From: Pseudomonadota bacterium
GTDB lineage: Bacteria; Myxococcota; Myxococcia; Myxococcales; Myxococcaceae
Direction of reading: 5' to 3'
NCBI GenBank assembly: GCA_023426545.1
Contig: JAFAAN010000171.1
Span: 1 to 64,000, forward strand
DNA length: 64,000 nucleotides
The notes beneath the pieces are model-generated. The model did no database searches, was not told the DNA's origin, and saw only the letters and a program-made list of their open reading frames with translations. Positions 51,917 to 60,045 of the stretch are shown here, piece by piece. Within the stretch, counting starts at the first letter, position 1, and each line of letters begins with the position of its first letter. The position numbers and the translations under genes were made by a program.

Positions 51917-52815
51917 GCGCGCTGTCGAAGGTGGTGTACTTCTGCCGCTCGGCGACGGTGGGGCTGAAGCAGTCCCCCTTCGTGCACTTCATCGCGGTGA
52001 CGACCATCGCCATCGCGCTGTTCTCCGCGGGCATGGCCCGGGGCGCGGCGCGGGTGCTGGACAACCTGCTGGCCTCGCTGGGAGGCGAGGTCGAGGTGAC
52101 GGTCTACCTGTCGCCAGAGCTGGACGCGGACGAGGTCCACGGCCTGCGCGCTCATGTGGAGACGCTCAGCGGCGGCGTGGCGACGCTGGTGTCGCCAGAG
52201 GCGGCGCTGTCCCGGCTGCGTACGGAGCTGGGCGACCTGGGCGAAGCGTTGGCCGAGCTGCCGGAGAACCCGCTGCCGGTGTCGCTAGAGCTGCGCGTCC
52301 CGCCGGAGCGGCGCAACCCGGACGCGCTCCAGGCCCTGGCCCGGGCGCTCCGAGACGCCCCTGGCGTGTCCGGCGTGGACTATGGCGAGGCCGCGGTGCA
52401 GCGCCTGTCCGCCATCGCCCGGGCGCTGCGCTTCGGCGCGCTGGTGGCCTTCGCGGTGGTGCTGGGCGCCACCGTGGTCATCGTGGCGGCGACGCTGCAA
52501 CTGGCCATCTATTCGCGGCGCGGGGAGATTGAAATCCAGAAGCTGGTGGGCGCCACGGATCGCTTCGTCAAGGCGCCCTTCCTCCTGGAGGGACTGCTTC
52601 AAGGCGTGTTGGGCGCGGCGGTGGCGCTGTTCGGCCTGTGGGCCTTCGGCCGGGTGCTGGGGCCGACGCTGGGCGCGCTCTTCGCCTTCCTGCTGGGGCC
52701 CGGCGTGGCGGCGCCGTGGGTGGAGCCCCGGCTGGCGCTGGAGCTGCTGTGCGCCGGCTGTGGCCTGGGGCTGGGCGGCAGCTTCGTCGCCGTGGGGCGC
52801 TTCCTCCGCGTATGA
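51913..52815 (+). CDS. ftsX: Cell-division permease-like protein FtsX
   Basis: The 300-aa protein has four membrane helices. The first, SPFVHFIAVTTIAIALFSAG, is followed by a periplasmic extracellular loop domain (EVEVTVYLSPELDADEVHGL, ALAELPENPLPVSLELRVPP). The C-terminal FtsX module then reads FGALVAFAVVLGATVVIVAA and IYSRRGEIEIQKLVGATDRF. The loop contacts EnvC-type activators. Both ends overlap neighbours by ATGA, so the stoichiometry of FtsE, FtsX and the activator is probably set by coupling. Confidence 0.93.
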   Translation: MSALSKVVYFCRSATVGLKQSPFVHFIAVTTIAIALFSAGMARGAARVLDNLLASLGGEVEVTVYLSPELDADEVHGLRAHVETLSGGVATLVSPEAALSRLRTELGDLGEALAELPENPLPVSLELRVPPERRNPDALQALARALRDAPGVSGVDYGEAAVQRLSAIARALRFGALVAFAVVLGATVVIVAATLQLAIYSRRGEIEIQKLVGATDRFVKAPFLLEGLLQGVLGAAVALFGLWAFGRVLGPTLGALFAFLLGPGVAAPWVEPRLALELLCAGCGLGLGGSFVAVGRFLRV

Positions 52816-53942
52816 GACGGGGCCTGCTCGTGCTGCTGGGGCTGTGGGCCTCGGCTGTCCTGGCCGCCTCGCCGCAGGTGGCGCCCGAGGCGGCCGAGCA
52901 GGCCACGCTGCGTGAGCGGCTGGCCGCGCAGCGCGCGACGCTGGCGCTGGTGGAGGCGAAGAAGCTCTCCGTGCTGGAGGGCGTGGAGCTGATGCAGGAG
53001 ATGGCGGCCTTCTCCCGGCGGCGGGTGCGCTCGCTGGAAGCCGACCTGGCGGTGTTCCGCCGGCGCGTGCTGCTGGCCGAGCGCGAGCAGGCCGTCCTGG
53101 CCGAGGCGCTGAAGGTGCAGCTGCGGCGCCTGTCCCCGCGCCTGCGCACGCTGTACCGCCTCATGCGCCGCCGTCCGCTGGAGGTGCTGCTGTCGGCCGA
53201 GGACTTCGCGGCGCTGGTGTGGCGCGCGCGGGCACTGGAGGCCAGCATGTCCGGCGACCTGGAGCTGCTGCGCACCGTGCAGCGCGTCGCGCGCCTCCAG
53301 CGCCAGGCGAAGCGCGAGCTGGAGCGGCTCCAGGCCTCCCTGGCCGCGCGCATGGCCTTCCTCCGGGAGCAGGAGCGACTGGCCCGCATGCAACAGGAAG
53401 GATTGGAGGAGGTGGTGGGCGCGCTCGCGGGGGAGGCCGAGCTGGCCCGGCGCGCGGTGCGCGAGCTGGAGCAGGCAGACGCGGAGCTGACGCGCATGGT
53501 GCGCGACCTGAAGGAGCTGCCCGCGACGAGCGGCTTCGGCGCGCTGCGCGGGAAGCTCGCCTGGCCCGTGCAGGGCGTGGTGGAGGTGGGCTTCGGCAAG
53601 GTCGTCAATCCGCGCTTCAACACCGTCACCTTCCAGAAGGGCCTGGACATCCGCGCCGCGGCGGGCACGCCGGTGCGGGCTGTGGCGGAGGGCACGGTCG
53701 CCTATGCGGGCTCGCTGCGCGGCTACGGCAACCTGCTCATCCTGGACCACGGCGACGGCTACCACTCCCTCATGGCGCACCTGTCCGCCATCCTCCCCGA
53801 GCTGGGCGCCATGGTGCTCCCCGGGGAGGTGCTGGGGGAGGTGGGGGACACCGGCTCCCTCAAGGGCGCCTACCTCTACTTCGAGGTCCGCAAGGGCGGG
53901 CAGGCGGTCGACCCCGCCCTCTGGCTGATGCCGGCGCCCTGA
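52812..53942 (+). CDS. envC: EnvC-type murein hydrolase activator with degenerate LytM domain
   Basis: The 376-aa protein has the signal MRRGLLVLLGLWASAVLAAS. A long coiled coil (about 25-235) is followed by a LytM/M23 domain with TFQKGLDIRAAAGTPVRAVA, LRGYGNLLILDHGDGYHSLM and YLYFEVRKGGQAVDPALWLM. Active M23 enzymes carry HxGxD and HxH zinc sites. Here the first His is Gln and HxH is YLY, as in EnvC and NlpD, which activate amidases rather than cut peptidoglycan. Fusion to the FtsEX operon places it at the septum. The ATG is at 52812, overlapping the ftsX stop. Confidence 0.9.
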   Translation: MRRGLLVLLGLWASAVLAASPQVAPEAAEQATLRERLAAQRATLALVEAKKLSVLEGVELMQEMAAFSRRRVRSLEADLAVFRRRVLLAEREQAVLAEALKVQLRRLSPRLRTLYRLMRRRPLEVLLSAEDFAALVWRARALEASMSGDLELLRTVQRVARLQRQAKRELERLQASLAARMAFLREQERLARMQQEGLEEVVGALAGEAELARRAVRELEQADAELTRMVRDLKELPATSGFGALRGKLAWPVQGVVEVGFGKVVNPRFNTVTFQKGLDIRAAAGTPVRAVAEGTVAYAGSLRGYGNLLILDHGDGYHSLMAHLSAILPELGAMVLPGEVLGEVGDTGSLKGAYLYFEVRKGGQAVDPALWLMPAP

Positions 53943-54011
53943 CGCGATGCGGCAATCCCGTGGAGGCGTTGTTATTATCCAGGGACATTTCTGCGAGGGG
54001 CAGGCGAGCGC

Positions 54012-54872
54012 ATGGACCTGATGGGCGGAATGCAAAAGGCGCTGCGGCACATGCTGGTGGCGCGTGGAGTCGAGTCCTCGACGGTGCGGGTGGGGGGCCA
54101 GGAGGTGCACCACTACGCATTGACGGGGCAGGGCAAGGGGCCGCCGGTGGTGCTGGTGCACGGGTTGGGCGGCTCCGCGAACGGCTTCGGGCGCACCCTC
54201 TTCGGGATGGCGAAGCGCTTCTCCCGCGTGTACGCGCCGGACCTGCCCGGCCACGGCTTCTCCATGGAGTACTGCGGCGGCGAGGTGTGCGTGCGCAACC
54301 AGTTCGAGGTGCTGCGCGCCTACGTGGAGGAGGTGGTGAAGGCGCCGGCCTTCGTCGTGGGCAACTCGCTGGGGGGCGCCATGGCGGTGAACCTGGCGGC
54401 GGAGCACCCGCGCTGGGTGCGCGCGCTGGCGCTGGTGGCTCCCGCGGGCGCGAAGCTGCCAGAGGCGGAGAACACCGCGCTGCTGAACTCGTTCGCCGTG
54501 AAGTCGCCCGCGGAGGCGCGCGCCTTCACGCGGCGGCTGTTCCACCGTCCGCCGCTGCCCGCGCTGCTGTTCGCCTACGAGCTGCGCTACTTCTACGACA
54601 CGCCCACCGTGCGGGCGCTGACGGCGGAGGCGCTGGCGACAGGCGCCTGCCTGTCCCCCGAGCAGGTGCGCAATCTGGTCATGCCGGTGCTGTTCCTGTG
54701 GGGCGGCAGCGAGCGGCTGCTGCCCTCGGAGACCTTGAACTGGTACCGCGCCCACCTGCCGACCCATGCCCAGATACGGGTGGTGGACGGCTTCGGGCAC
54801 GTGCCGCAGCTGGAGCGCCCGGACGAGCTGGTCTCGCACCTGGTGCGCTTCGCCGACTCCGCGGAGCTGTGA
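54012..54872 (+). CDS. Alpha/beta-hydrolase
   Basis: The 286-aa protein has the full fold: oxyanion HG region PPVVLVHGLGGSANGFGRTL, nucleophile elbow FVVGNSLGGAMAVNLAAEHP (Ser in GNSLGG), acid in VLFLWGGSERLLPSETLNWY, and catalytic His in RVVDGFGHVPQLERPDELVS. No signal peptide is present. The substrate is unknown; similar proteins are esterases or lipases. It sits between the envC-like and ctpA-like genes on the same strand. Confidence 0.9.
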   Translation: MDLMGGMQKALRHMLVARGVESSTVRVGGQEVHHYALTGQGKGPPVVLVHGLGGSANGFGRTLFGMAKRFSRVYAPDLPGHGFSMEYCGGEVCVRNQFEVLRAYVEEVVKAPAFVVGNSLGGAMAVNLAAEHPRWVRALALVAPAGAKLPEAENTALLNSFAVKSPAEARAFTRRLFHRPPLPALLFAYELRYFYDTPTVRALTAEALATGACLSPEQVRNLVMPVLFLWGGSERLLPSETLNWYRAHLPTHAQIRVVDGFGHVPQLERPDELVSHLVRFADSAEL

Positions 54873-54930
54873 GGGCCGGGTAGACTGGTACGGAGCCTTC
54901 CGGGGCCTCCCCGGGAAAGGACGTACCGAC

Positions 54931-56301
54931 GTGACGGGTTCCTCCCAGCCATGGCGCGCGGCGCTTACCGCTTTCGCGCTCCTGTGTGCCCCTTCGGTGG
55001 ATGCCGCCGAGCCGCCCAGGAAGGACGGCGGCGCCGCGGCGAGCGCGGAGAAGGCGGAGCGCGACGATGCCACGTACCGCCAGCTGGAGGTGTTCGCGCG
55101 GGTGCTCTCCTACGTGGAGAACAACTACGTGGAGCCGCCGGACCGCCAGCGGCTCATGTACGGCGCCATCCAGGGCATGCTGGAGACGCTGGACCCGCAC
55201 ACCGTGTTCCTCCCCCCGGAGGTGTTCCGGGAGATGAAGATCGACACCTCGGGCGAGTGGGGCGGCCTGGGCATCGAAATCGCGCGCAAGGGCGAGCGCA
55301 TCGTGGTGGTGGCTCCCATCGACGACACGCCCGCGGCGCGCGCGGGCATCAAGGCCGGCGACGAACTGGTGGCCATCGACGGCGAGCGGACCGAGGGCAT
55401 GGACGTGGGCCGCGCGATGCAGAAGATGCGCGGCCCGGCCGGCGGCCGCGTGCTGCTGACCGTCATGCGCGAGGGCTTCACCGCGCCGCGTGAAATCGCC
55501 ATCATCCGCGACCACATCCGCATCGTGTCCGTGGAGGGCGCCCTGCATGGCGGCATCGGCCATGTGAAGGTGAAGAACTTCCAGGAGCGCACCGACCTGT
55601 ACCTCCGCAAGGAGCTGGAGCGGCTGCGCGCGCTCAACGGCGGCAAGGAGCTGCGCGGGCTGGTGCTCGACCTGCGCAACAACCCGGGCGGCCTGCTGGA
55701 CCAGGCGGTGGCGGTGAGCGACCGCTTCCTGCCGGGCAACCTGACCATCGTCTCCACGCGGGGCCGGGATGGCCGCGCGGGCACCCTGGAGCGCAGCAAG
55801 GACCGCGACACGGAGAAGGCCTACCCCCTGGTGGTGCTGGTCAACGCGGGCAGCGCCTCCGCGTCCGAAATCGTGGCGGGCGCGCTCCAGGACCATGGCC
55901 GCGCGACCATCATGGGGACGCCCACTTTCGGCAAGGGCAGTGTCCAGACGGTCATCGAGCTCGAGGACGGCTCGGGCCTGAAGCTGACCATCGCGCGCTA
56001 CTACACGCCCAAGGGGCGCAGCATCCAGGAGCGCGGCATCACCCCGGACTTCCTCGTCCCCGACGAGCCCGGCGGCAAGGTTCCCCGCGAGGCGGTGCGG
56101 GAGAAGGACCTCCAGCGGCACTTCCGCGCCGAGCCCTCGGAGGCGAGCGAGCCCGCGGCGCCAGAGCCTCGTGGGTTGCCCGAGGGACTCAAGCCCTGGG
56201 ACGTCACGGCGAAGCTGGAGGACCATCCTTTGCGGGTCGCTCTGGACTATCTCCACGGCGTGGCCTCCACGCGCGCGCCGGCGCGGGCCGCGGGTCGCTG
56301 A
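54931..56301 (+). CDS. ctpA: S41-family carboxyl-terminal processing protease (CtpA-like)
   Basis: It is 456 aa from a GTG at 54931, with signal RAALTAFALLCAPSVDAAEP. After a helical N-terminal arm comes a PDZ domain (GGLGIEIARKGERIVVVAPI, GIKAGDELVAIDGERTEGMD). The S41 core has LRGLVLDLRNNPGGLLDQAV, the Ser nucleophile at about 310 in VNAGSASASEIVAGAL, and the Lys at about 335 in TPTFGKGSVQTVIELEDGSG. Periplasmic Ctps degrade or trim envelope proteins, including peptidoglycan hydrolases. Neighbouring EnvC genes are a known association in Proteobacteria. Confidence 0.93.
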   Translation: MTGSSQPWRAALTAFALLCAPSVDAAEPPRKDGGAAASAEKAERDDATYRQLEVFARVLSYVENNYVEPPDRQRLMYGAIQGMLETLDPHTVFLPPEVFREMKIDTSGEWGGLGIEIARKGERIVVVAPIDDTPAARAGIKAGDELVAIDGERTEGMDVGRAMQKMRGPAGGRVLLTVMREGFTAPREIAIIRDHIRIVSVEGALHGGIGHVKVKNFQERTDLYLRKELERLRALNGGKELRGLVLDLRNNPGGLLDQAVAVSDRFLPGNLTIVSTRGRDGRAGTLERSKDRDTEKAYPLVVLVNAGSASASEIVAGALQDHGRATIMGTPTFGKGSVQTVIELEDGSGLKLTIARYYTPKGRSIQERGITPDFLVPDEPGGKVPREAVREKDLQRHFRAEPSEASEPAAPEPRGLPEGLKPWDVTAKLEDHPLRVALDYLHGVASTRAPARAAGR

Positions 56302-56367
56302 AGACTCGTTCTCACTTGCATTTCGCCGTGCAGTCCGTTTGATGGACCACGAGCCAAAGGTGAACGA

Positions 56368-58152
56368 GTGATGCGACCATCGAGAGTGCGAGCGGCTCAC
56401 GCCGCGTTGAGTGGATGGCTGGTGGGACTGCTGGCCGTGGGACCCGCGGCGGCGCAGGCGCCGGTGTCCACGCGGCTGGTGCCCCGGGCCCTGAGCGCGG
56501 TCACCGCGGAGGCGCCTTCGGATGCGCCGGCGGTCACCGTGGTGGCCATCCCGCTGGACGCGGCGGCGCGTGTGGACGCGGCCCGGCTGGCGCGCGAGGC
56601 GGAGCTGGCGGTGGCGCGCTCGGGGCGGCTGAACCTGGTGCGCCTGGCGGACGCGCTGGACGCGAGTGGGCTGCGCGAGCGTCAGGCCCGCGAGGCCGAG
56701 GGCGCCGAGGCGCTGAAGGCCGGCCAGCGCGCGTATGACGAGCTCGACACCGAAAAGGCGCTCGTGGACTTCGACAAGGCGGTGCGCGCCTACGAGGGCG
56801 CGGACCTCTCCCTTCGCTTCTCCGAGCTGAGCCGCGCGCGGGTGATGAAGGCCGCGTCCCAGGTGGCGAACGGCGAGAACACTGCCGCGCAGCTGGAGAT
56901 TCGCACCACGCTGGCGCTGAACCCCGAGGCGCGCTTCTCGCCCAACTACTTCCCCCCGGAGGAGATGACCTTCGTGGAGAAGGAGCGCAAGGCCGTGCTC
57001 GCCGGCGCGAAGGGCGCCCTGCGTGTGAGCACCGAGCCCGTCCCCGCCCAGGTGTTCGTGGACGGCCAGTTCCGCGGCATCTCGCCGGTCGACATCACCG
57101 ACCTCACGGCGGCGGACCACTACGTGACGCTGGTGGCGCCAGGCTTCGCGCTGAACCAGCGCCGCGAGCGCGAGGGCGAGGTGACCCTGACCCTGGCGCC
57201 CGTCGCCGCGCAGGCCGGCCTGCAGACGCTGTCGGAGCAGGTGGCGCGCAAGCCCGAGGGCCCCGAGCGGGACCTGGCGCTGCGTGAGCTCGGGACGCTC
57301 GCGGGCGTGCCGCAGGTGCTGGCGCTGCTGGTGCGCGGTGGCGCTGGCGCCGGTCCGCTGGAGGTGACGGGCCTGCGCCTGGACGTGTTGGATGGCCACA
57401 ATCAGTCGTACGCCCTGGGGACGGTGCCGCGCGGTGACGCGCTGGCGGAGGGTTCGCAGGCGCTGCTGGCGCAGCTCGTGGGCACGGACGCGCCGCGCCA
57501 GGGCGGCAAGCCGGTGACGCACTTCTCCGGAGGTGTCAGCACCACGCGCCGCACTGCGGGCTATGTGCTGATGGCCACGGGCGTGGCGCTGCTGGCCGGT
57601 GGCGTGTACTTCGGCATGGAGGCCTCCGCGAAGTCGGATGACTTCAAGCGCGCGGCCCAGAACAGCCGCCGCGCCCAGGACCTCAAGAGCACTGGCAAGA
57701 CGTACGCGCTGGTGGCCGACCTCGGTATCCTCCTGGGCCTCGCGTCCGCGGGCGTGGGCGGCTACTTCGCGTTTGCCGGTGGCGGCAGTGGAGGCAGCTC
57801 CAAGTCGTCCGCCCGCGCGAGCGGGCCCGCCCCCGTCCCGGCACCCGCAGAGAAGCAGGAGGCGCTGCCCATGCCGCCGCCTCCCGCGCAGGCCACCCCC
57901 GCGGCGTCTACCCAGGACGCGGGCAATCGCGCTCAGGAGGACGAGGCGCGTCAGCGTGAGGATGAGGCCCGCAAGCGTCGCGATGAGGTGGAGCGCCAGC
58001 GCAAGGAGTTGGAGGAGCGGCGCAAGCAGGAGGAGGCCGCGGCGCAGCGCGAGCAGGAAGAGCGGCGGCGGAAGGAAGAGGAGCGGCGGCGGCAGGACGA
58101 GAAGAAGAAGAAGCGGCCCGCACTCGACGAAGACGATCTCCGGAACTACTAG
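56368..58152 (+). CDS. Exported PEGA-domain protein with TPR-like region and charged coiled-coil tail
   Basis: The 594-aa protein has a signal WLVGLLAVGPAAAQA. Residues about 90-220 are TPR-like with GQRAYDELDTEKALVDFDKA. A PEGA domain follows near 215-275 (LRVSTEPVPAQVFVDGQFRG, TLVAPGFALNQRREREGEVT). Two hydrophobic segments come next (TAGYVLMATGVALLAGGVYF and VADLGILLGLASAGVGGYFA), and then a Ser/Pro linker. The last 80 residues are a highly charged Glu/Arg/Gln helix. This architecture occurs in several myxobacterial envelope proteins of unknown function. The following lipoprotein gene starts two bases after its stop. Confidence 0.8.
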   Translation: MMRPSRVRAAHAALSGWLVGLLAVGPAAAQAPVSTRLVPRALSAVTAEAPSDAPAVTVVAIPLDAAARVDAARLAREAELAVARSGRLNLVRLADALDASGLRERQAREAEGAEALKAGQRAYDELDTEKALVDFDKAVRAYEGADLSLRFSELSRARVMKAASQVANGENTAAQLEIRTTLALNPEARFSPNYFPPEEMTFVEKERKAVLAGAKGALRVSTEPVPAQVFVDGQFRGISPVDITDLTAADHYVTLVAPGFALNQRREREGEVTLTLAPVAAQAGLQTLSEQVARKPEGPERDLALRELGTLAGVPQVLALLVRGGAGAGPLEVTGLRLDVLDGHNQSYALGTVPRGDALAEGSQALLAQLVGTDAPRQGGKPVTHFSGGVSTTRRTAGYVLMATGVALLAGGVYFGMEASAKSDDFKRAAQNSRRAQDLKSTGKTYALVADLGILLGLASAGVGGYFAFAGGGSGGSSKSSARASGPAPVPAPAEKQEALPMPPPPAQATPAASTQDAGNRAQEDEARQREDEARKRRDEVERQRKELEERRKQEEAAAQREQEERRRKEEERRRQDEKKKKRPALDEDDLRNY

Positions 58153-58154
58153 CC

Positions 58155-58559
58155 ATGCGCCGTCCCTTGCGAAACCTCCTTGTCTCCGTGGCCCTGGGCA
58201 CCGGGCTGTCCGCGTGCAGTCTCCTCGTCGACTTCGACGAGGAAGGGCAGCCCTGCGATGAGCTCTACCAGTGCCTGGATGGCTACACCTGCGTCGACAA
58301 CGCGTGCGTGCCCGACGGCGCGACGCCCTCCGACGGCGGTACGGATGCCGGCGCCGACGCGGGGCTCGACCCCGACGCTGGGGCCGAGGATGCCGGTGAG
58401 ACGGACCCGGAGCCGGAGCCGGACGCGGGCACGGATCCCGGGCCCGTGGATCCTGGACCGGTGGACCCCGGGCCCGTAGACCCTGGGCCGGTAGACCCCG
58501 GGCCTGTGGAGCCTTGGCCCTGGCCGGTAGAGTCCGTGCTGAACAGCCGGACGCGCTGA
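58155..58559 (+). CDS. Cys-containing lipoprotein with Asp/Pro repeat tail
   Basis: The 134-aa protein starts MRRPLRNLLVSVALGTGLSA with a lipobox at LSAC. A small Cys-rich module follows, CDELYQCLDGYTCVDNACVP (four Cys, EGF/dickkopf-like pattern common in myxobacterial lipoproteins). The rest is low-complexity: DAG repeats, then five GPVDP units. It is likely an outer-membrane anchored stalk protein. It is coupled to the PEGA protein gene by a 2-base gap. Confidence 0.8.
   Translation: MRRPLRNLLVSVALGTGLSACSLLVDFDEEGQPCDELYQCLDGYTCVDNACVPDGATPSDGGTDAGADAGLDPDAGAEDAGETDPEPEPDAGTDPGPVDPGPVDPGPVDPGPVDPGPVEPWPWPVESVLNSRTR
58440..58514 (+). repeat. Five tandem 15-base units encoding GPVDP
   Basis: Five in-frame copies of a 15-base unit of the form GG(G/A)CC(C/G)GT(G/A)GA(T/C)CC(T/C), the last altered to GPVEP. 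Third positions drift between copies. The number of units is likely variable between strains. Confidence 0.75.
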
Positions 58560-58739
58560 TGCCCGTGGCGCGGTGAGCGGTGGAGCGCCGCGCCCGTGGC
58601 TGCGGGGCCGCGCCGCGGCCCGGGGGACACGCCCGCCCGCGTGTCGAGCGTGGGCCTCCGCGGCGTTTGCCGGGGGAGGCCACAGCGCCGCGCTTGGCAT
58701 CGTCCATGCTCTGCCTCCCGTTCAGGAGGCATCATCGAC

Positions 58740-59720
58740 ATGGGCAAGCGCGTGGGAGTGCTGATGGGCGGGTGGGGCGAGGAGCGGGAGATTTCGCTCA
58801 AGACGGGAGAGGCCGTGGTGACGGCGCTCGAGTCCCGGGGACACCAGGTGACCCGCATCTTCGCGGGGCCCGGGCTGGACCGGGCGCTGCGCGCGGCCGA
58901 CCTGGACGTGGCCTTCATCGCGCTGCACGGGCGCATGGGCGAGGACGGCCGGGTGCAGGGCCTCCTGGAACTGCTGGAGCTGCCTTACACGGGCTCGGGC
59001 GTGCTGGCGTCGGCGCTGGCCATGAACAAGCCCTTCGCCAAGCGGCTCTTCCGCCTCCACAATCTGGGGACGCCGCAGGGCTATGCGGTGGCGCGCGAGG
59101 ACGCGTGGCGCGCCCTGGAGCTTCACGGCGACCTGGGCTTTCCATGCGTGGTGAAGCCTGCGCGCGGCGGCTCGTCGGTGGGGCTGGCGGTGGTTCGCGA
59201 GCCGGGCGCGCTGGCGCCGGCGGTCGCGCAGGCGTGCCGCTTCGGCGGCGAGGCCCTGGTGGAGCGTTTCGTGGCGGGGCGCGAGGTGACGGTGGGCATC
59301 CTGGGCGGGCAGGTGCTCGGCAGCTGCGAGGTGGCCACGCCGCGCGAGGGCTTCGACTTCGAGGCGAAGTACAAGGGCGGCGCCGTGTACTTCTGCCCGC
59401 CCCGGCTGTCCCCGACCCGGGTGGCCAACGTGGAGGCGCTGGCGCTGGCGGCGTACCGTGCGCTGGGCTGCCACGGGCAGGCGCGGGTGGACCTGCTGTG
59501 CTCGGACACGGAGAACGACGTGGTGCTGGAGGTGAACACGCTGCCCGGCCTGACCCCCGTCAGCCTGCTGCCCAGAATCGCCGACAGGGCCGGGCTGGAC
59601 TTCGCCGCGCTGACGGAGCGCATCCTGGCGCTCGCCACCCGCGACGAAGCGGGTGTCCTGGATGCCCCAGCCGTGGAGGCCTTGCCGGACCTGGCCGAGC
59701 CTCGGCGCGCCGTGAGCTGA
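58740..59720 (+). CDS. ddl: D-alanine--D-alanine ligase
   Basis: The 326-aa ATP-grasp enzyme makes the D-Ala-D-Ala dipeptide of peptidoglycan. Motifs are VGVLMGGWGEEREISLKTGE, VAFIALHGRMGEDGRVQGLL, LPYTGSGVLASALAMNKPFA, CVVKPARGGSSVGLAVVREP and VNTLPGLTPVSLLPRIADRA (final Mg2+ ligands in EVNTLPGLTP). The ATG at 58740 has AGGAGG 11 bases upstream; the longer frame is a shadow. A 180-base gap separates it from the lipoprotein upstream, and it is probably transcribed alone. Confidence 0.94.
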   Translation: MGKRVGVLMGGWGEEREISLKTGEAVVTALESRGHQVTRIFAGPGLDRALRAADLDVAFIALHGRMGEDGRVQGLLELLELPYTGSGVLASALAMNKPFAKRLFRLHNLGTPQGYAVAREDAWRALELHGDLGFPCVVKPARGGSSVGLAVVREPGALAPAVAQACRFGGEALVERFVAGREVTVGILGGQVLGSCEVATPREGFDFEAKYKGGAVYFCPPRLSPTRVANVEALALAAYRALGCHGQARVDLLCSDTENDVVLEVNTLPGLTPVSLLPRIADRAGLDFAALTERILALATRDEAGVLDAPAVEALPDLAEPRRAVS

Positions 59721-60045
59721 CCTTTCAGGTCGGCCAACCCCTGGCGTCACCTCGACCCCGACGCCGGGGCCACAAGCTGGGTGCGGTAGGAGTGACGCAG
59801 GGTGTCAGGCCCCCGTGAACGGAACGTTCAAATCCGGGGAATAGTTTGACAGGGCCTCGAACGCATTCCTATTGTCCGGCGCCGATCACTCCCCGAAGGT
59901 CAAAACCTTGTCTTTTCGGGTACATACGATGTGGGGGCTCAGACGACCCATCTGGCGGCGGTAGGCGCGAGACGGAAACGGTTGGGCCGCCCCGCACGGA
60001 AGGACCGCAGGCCCTTAGGGCTGTGGCAGGGGTTGAGCGTCACCG
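59721..60045. other. Intergenic region before the glycosyltransferase gene
   Basis: 325 bases without a gene. Besides the sigma-70-like promoter listed next, no riboswitch fold or operator repeat was recognised. The last 170 bases would be the untranslated leader. Confidence 0.5.
59846..59875 (+). promoter_or_regulatory. Sigma-70-like promoter for the glycosyltransferase gene
   Basis: TTGACA at 59846-59851, 18-base spacer, then TATTGT at 59870-59875, which matches -10 TATAAT in four of six bases. It is the clearest housekeeping promoter in the window. The untranslated leader would be about 165 bases. Confidence 0.55.

Noticed and set aside
54679..58707. 1342-codon minus-strand ORF across four plus-strand genes
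   Set aside because: Spans several well-supported genes in antisense; an effect of high GC at third positions.
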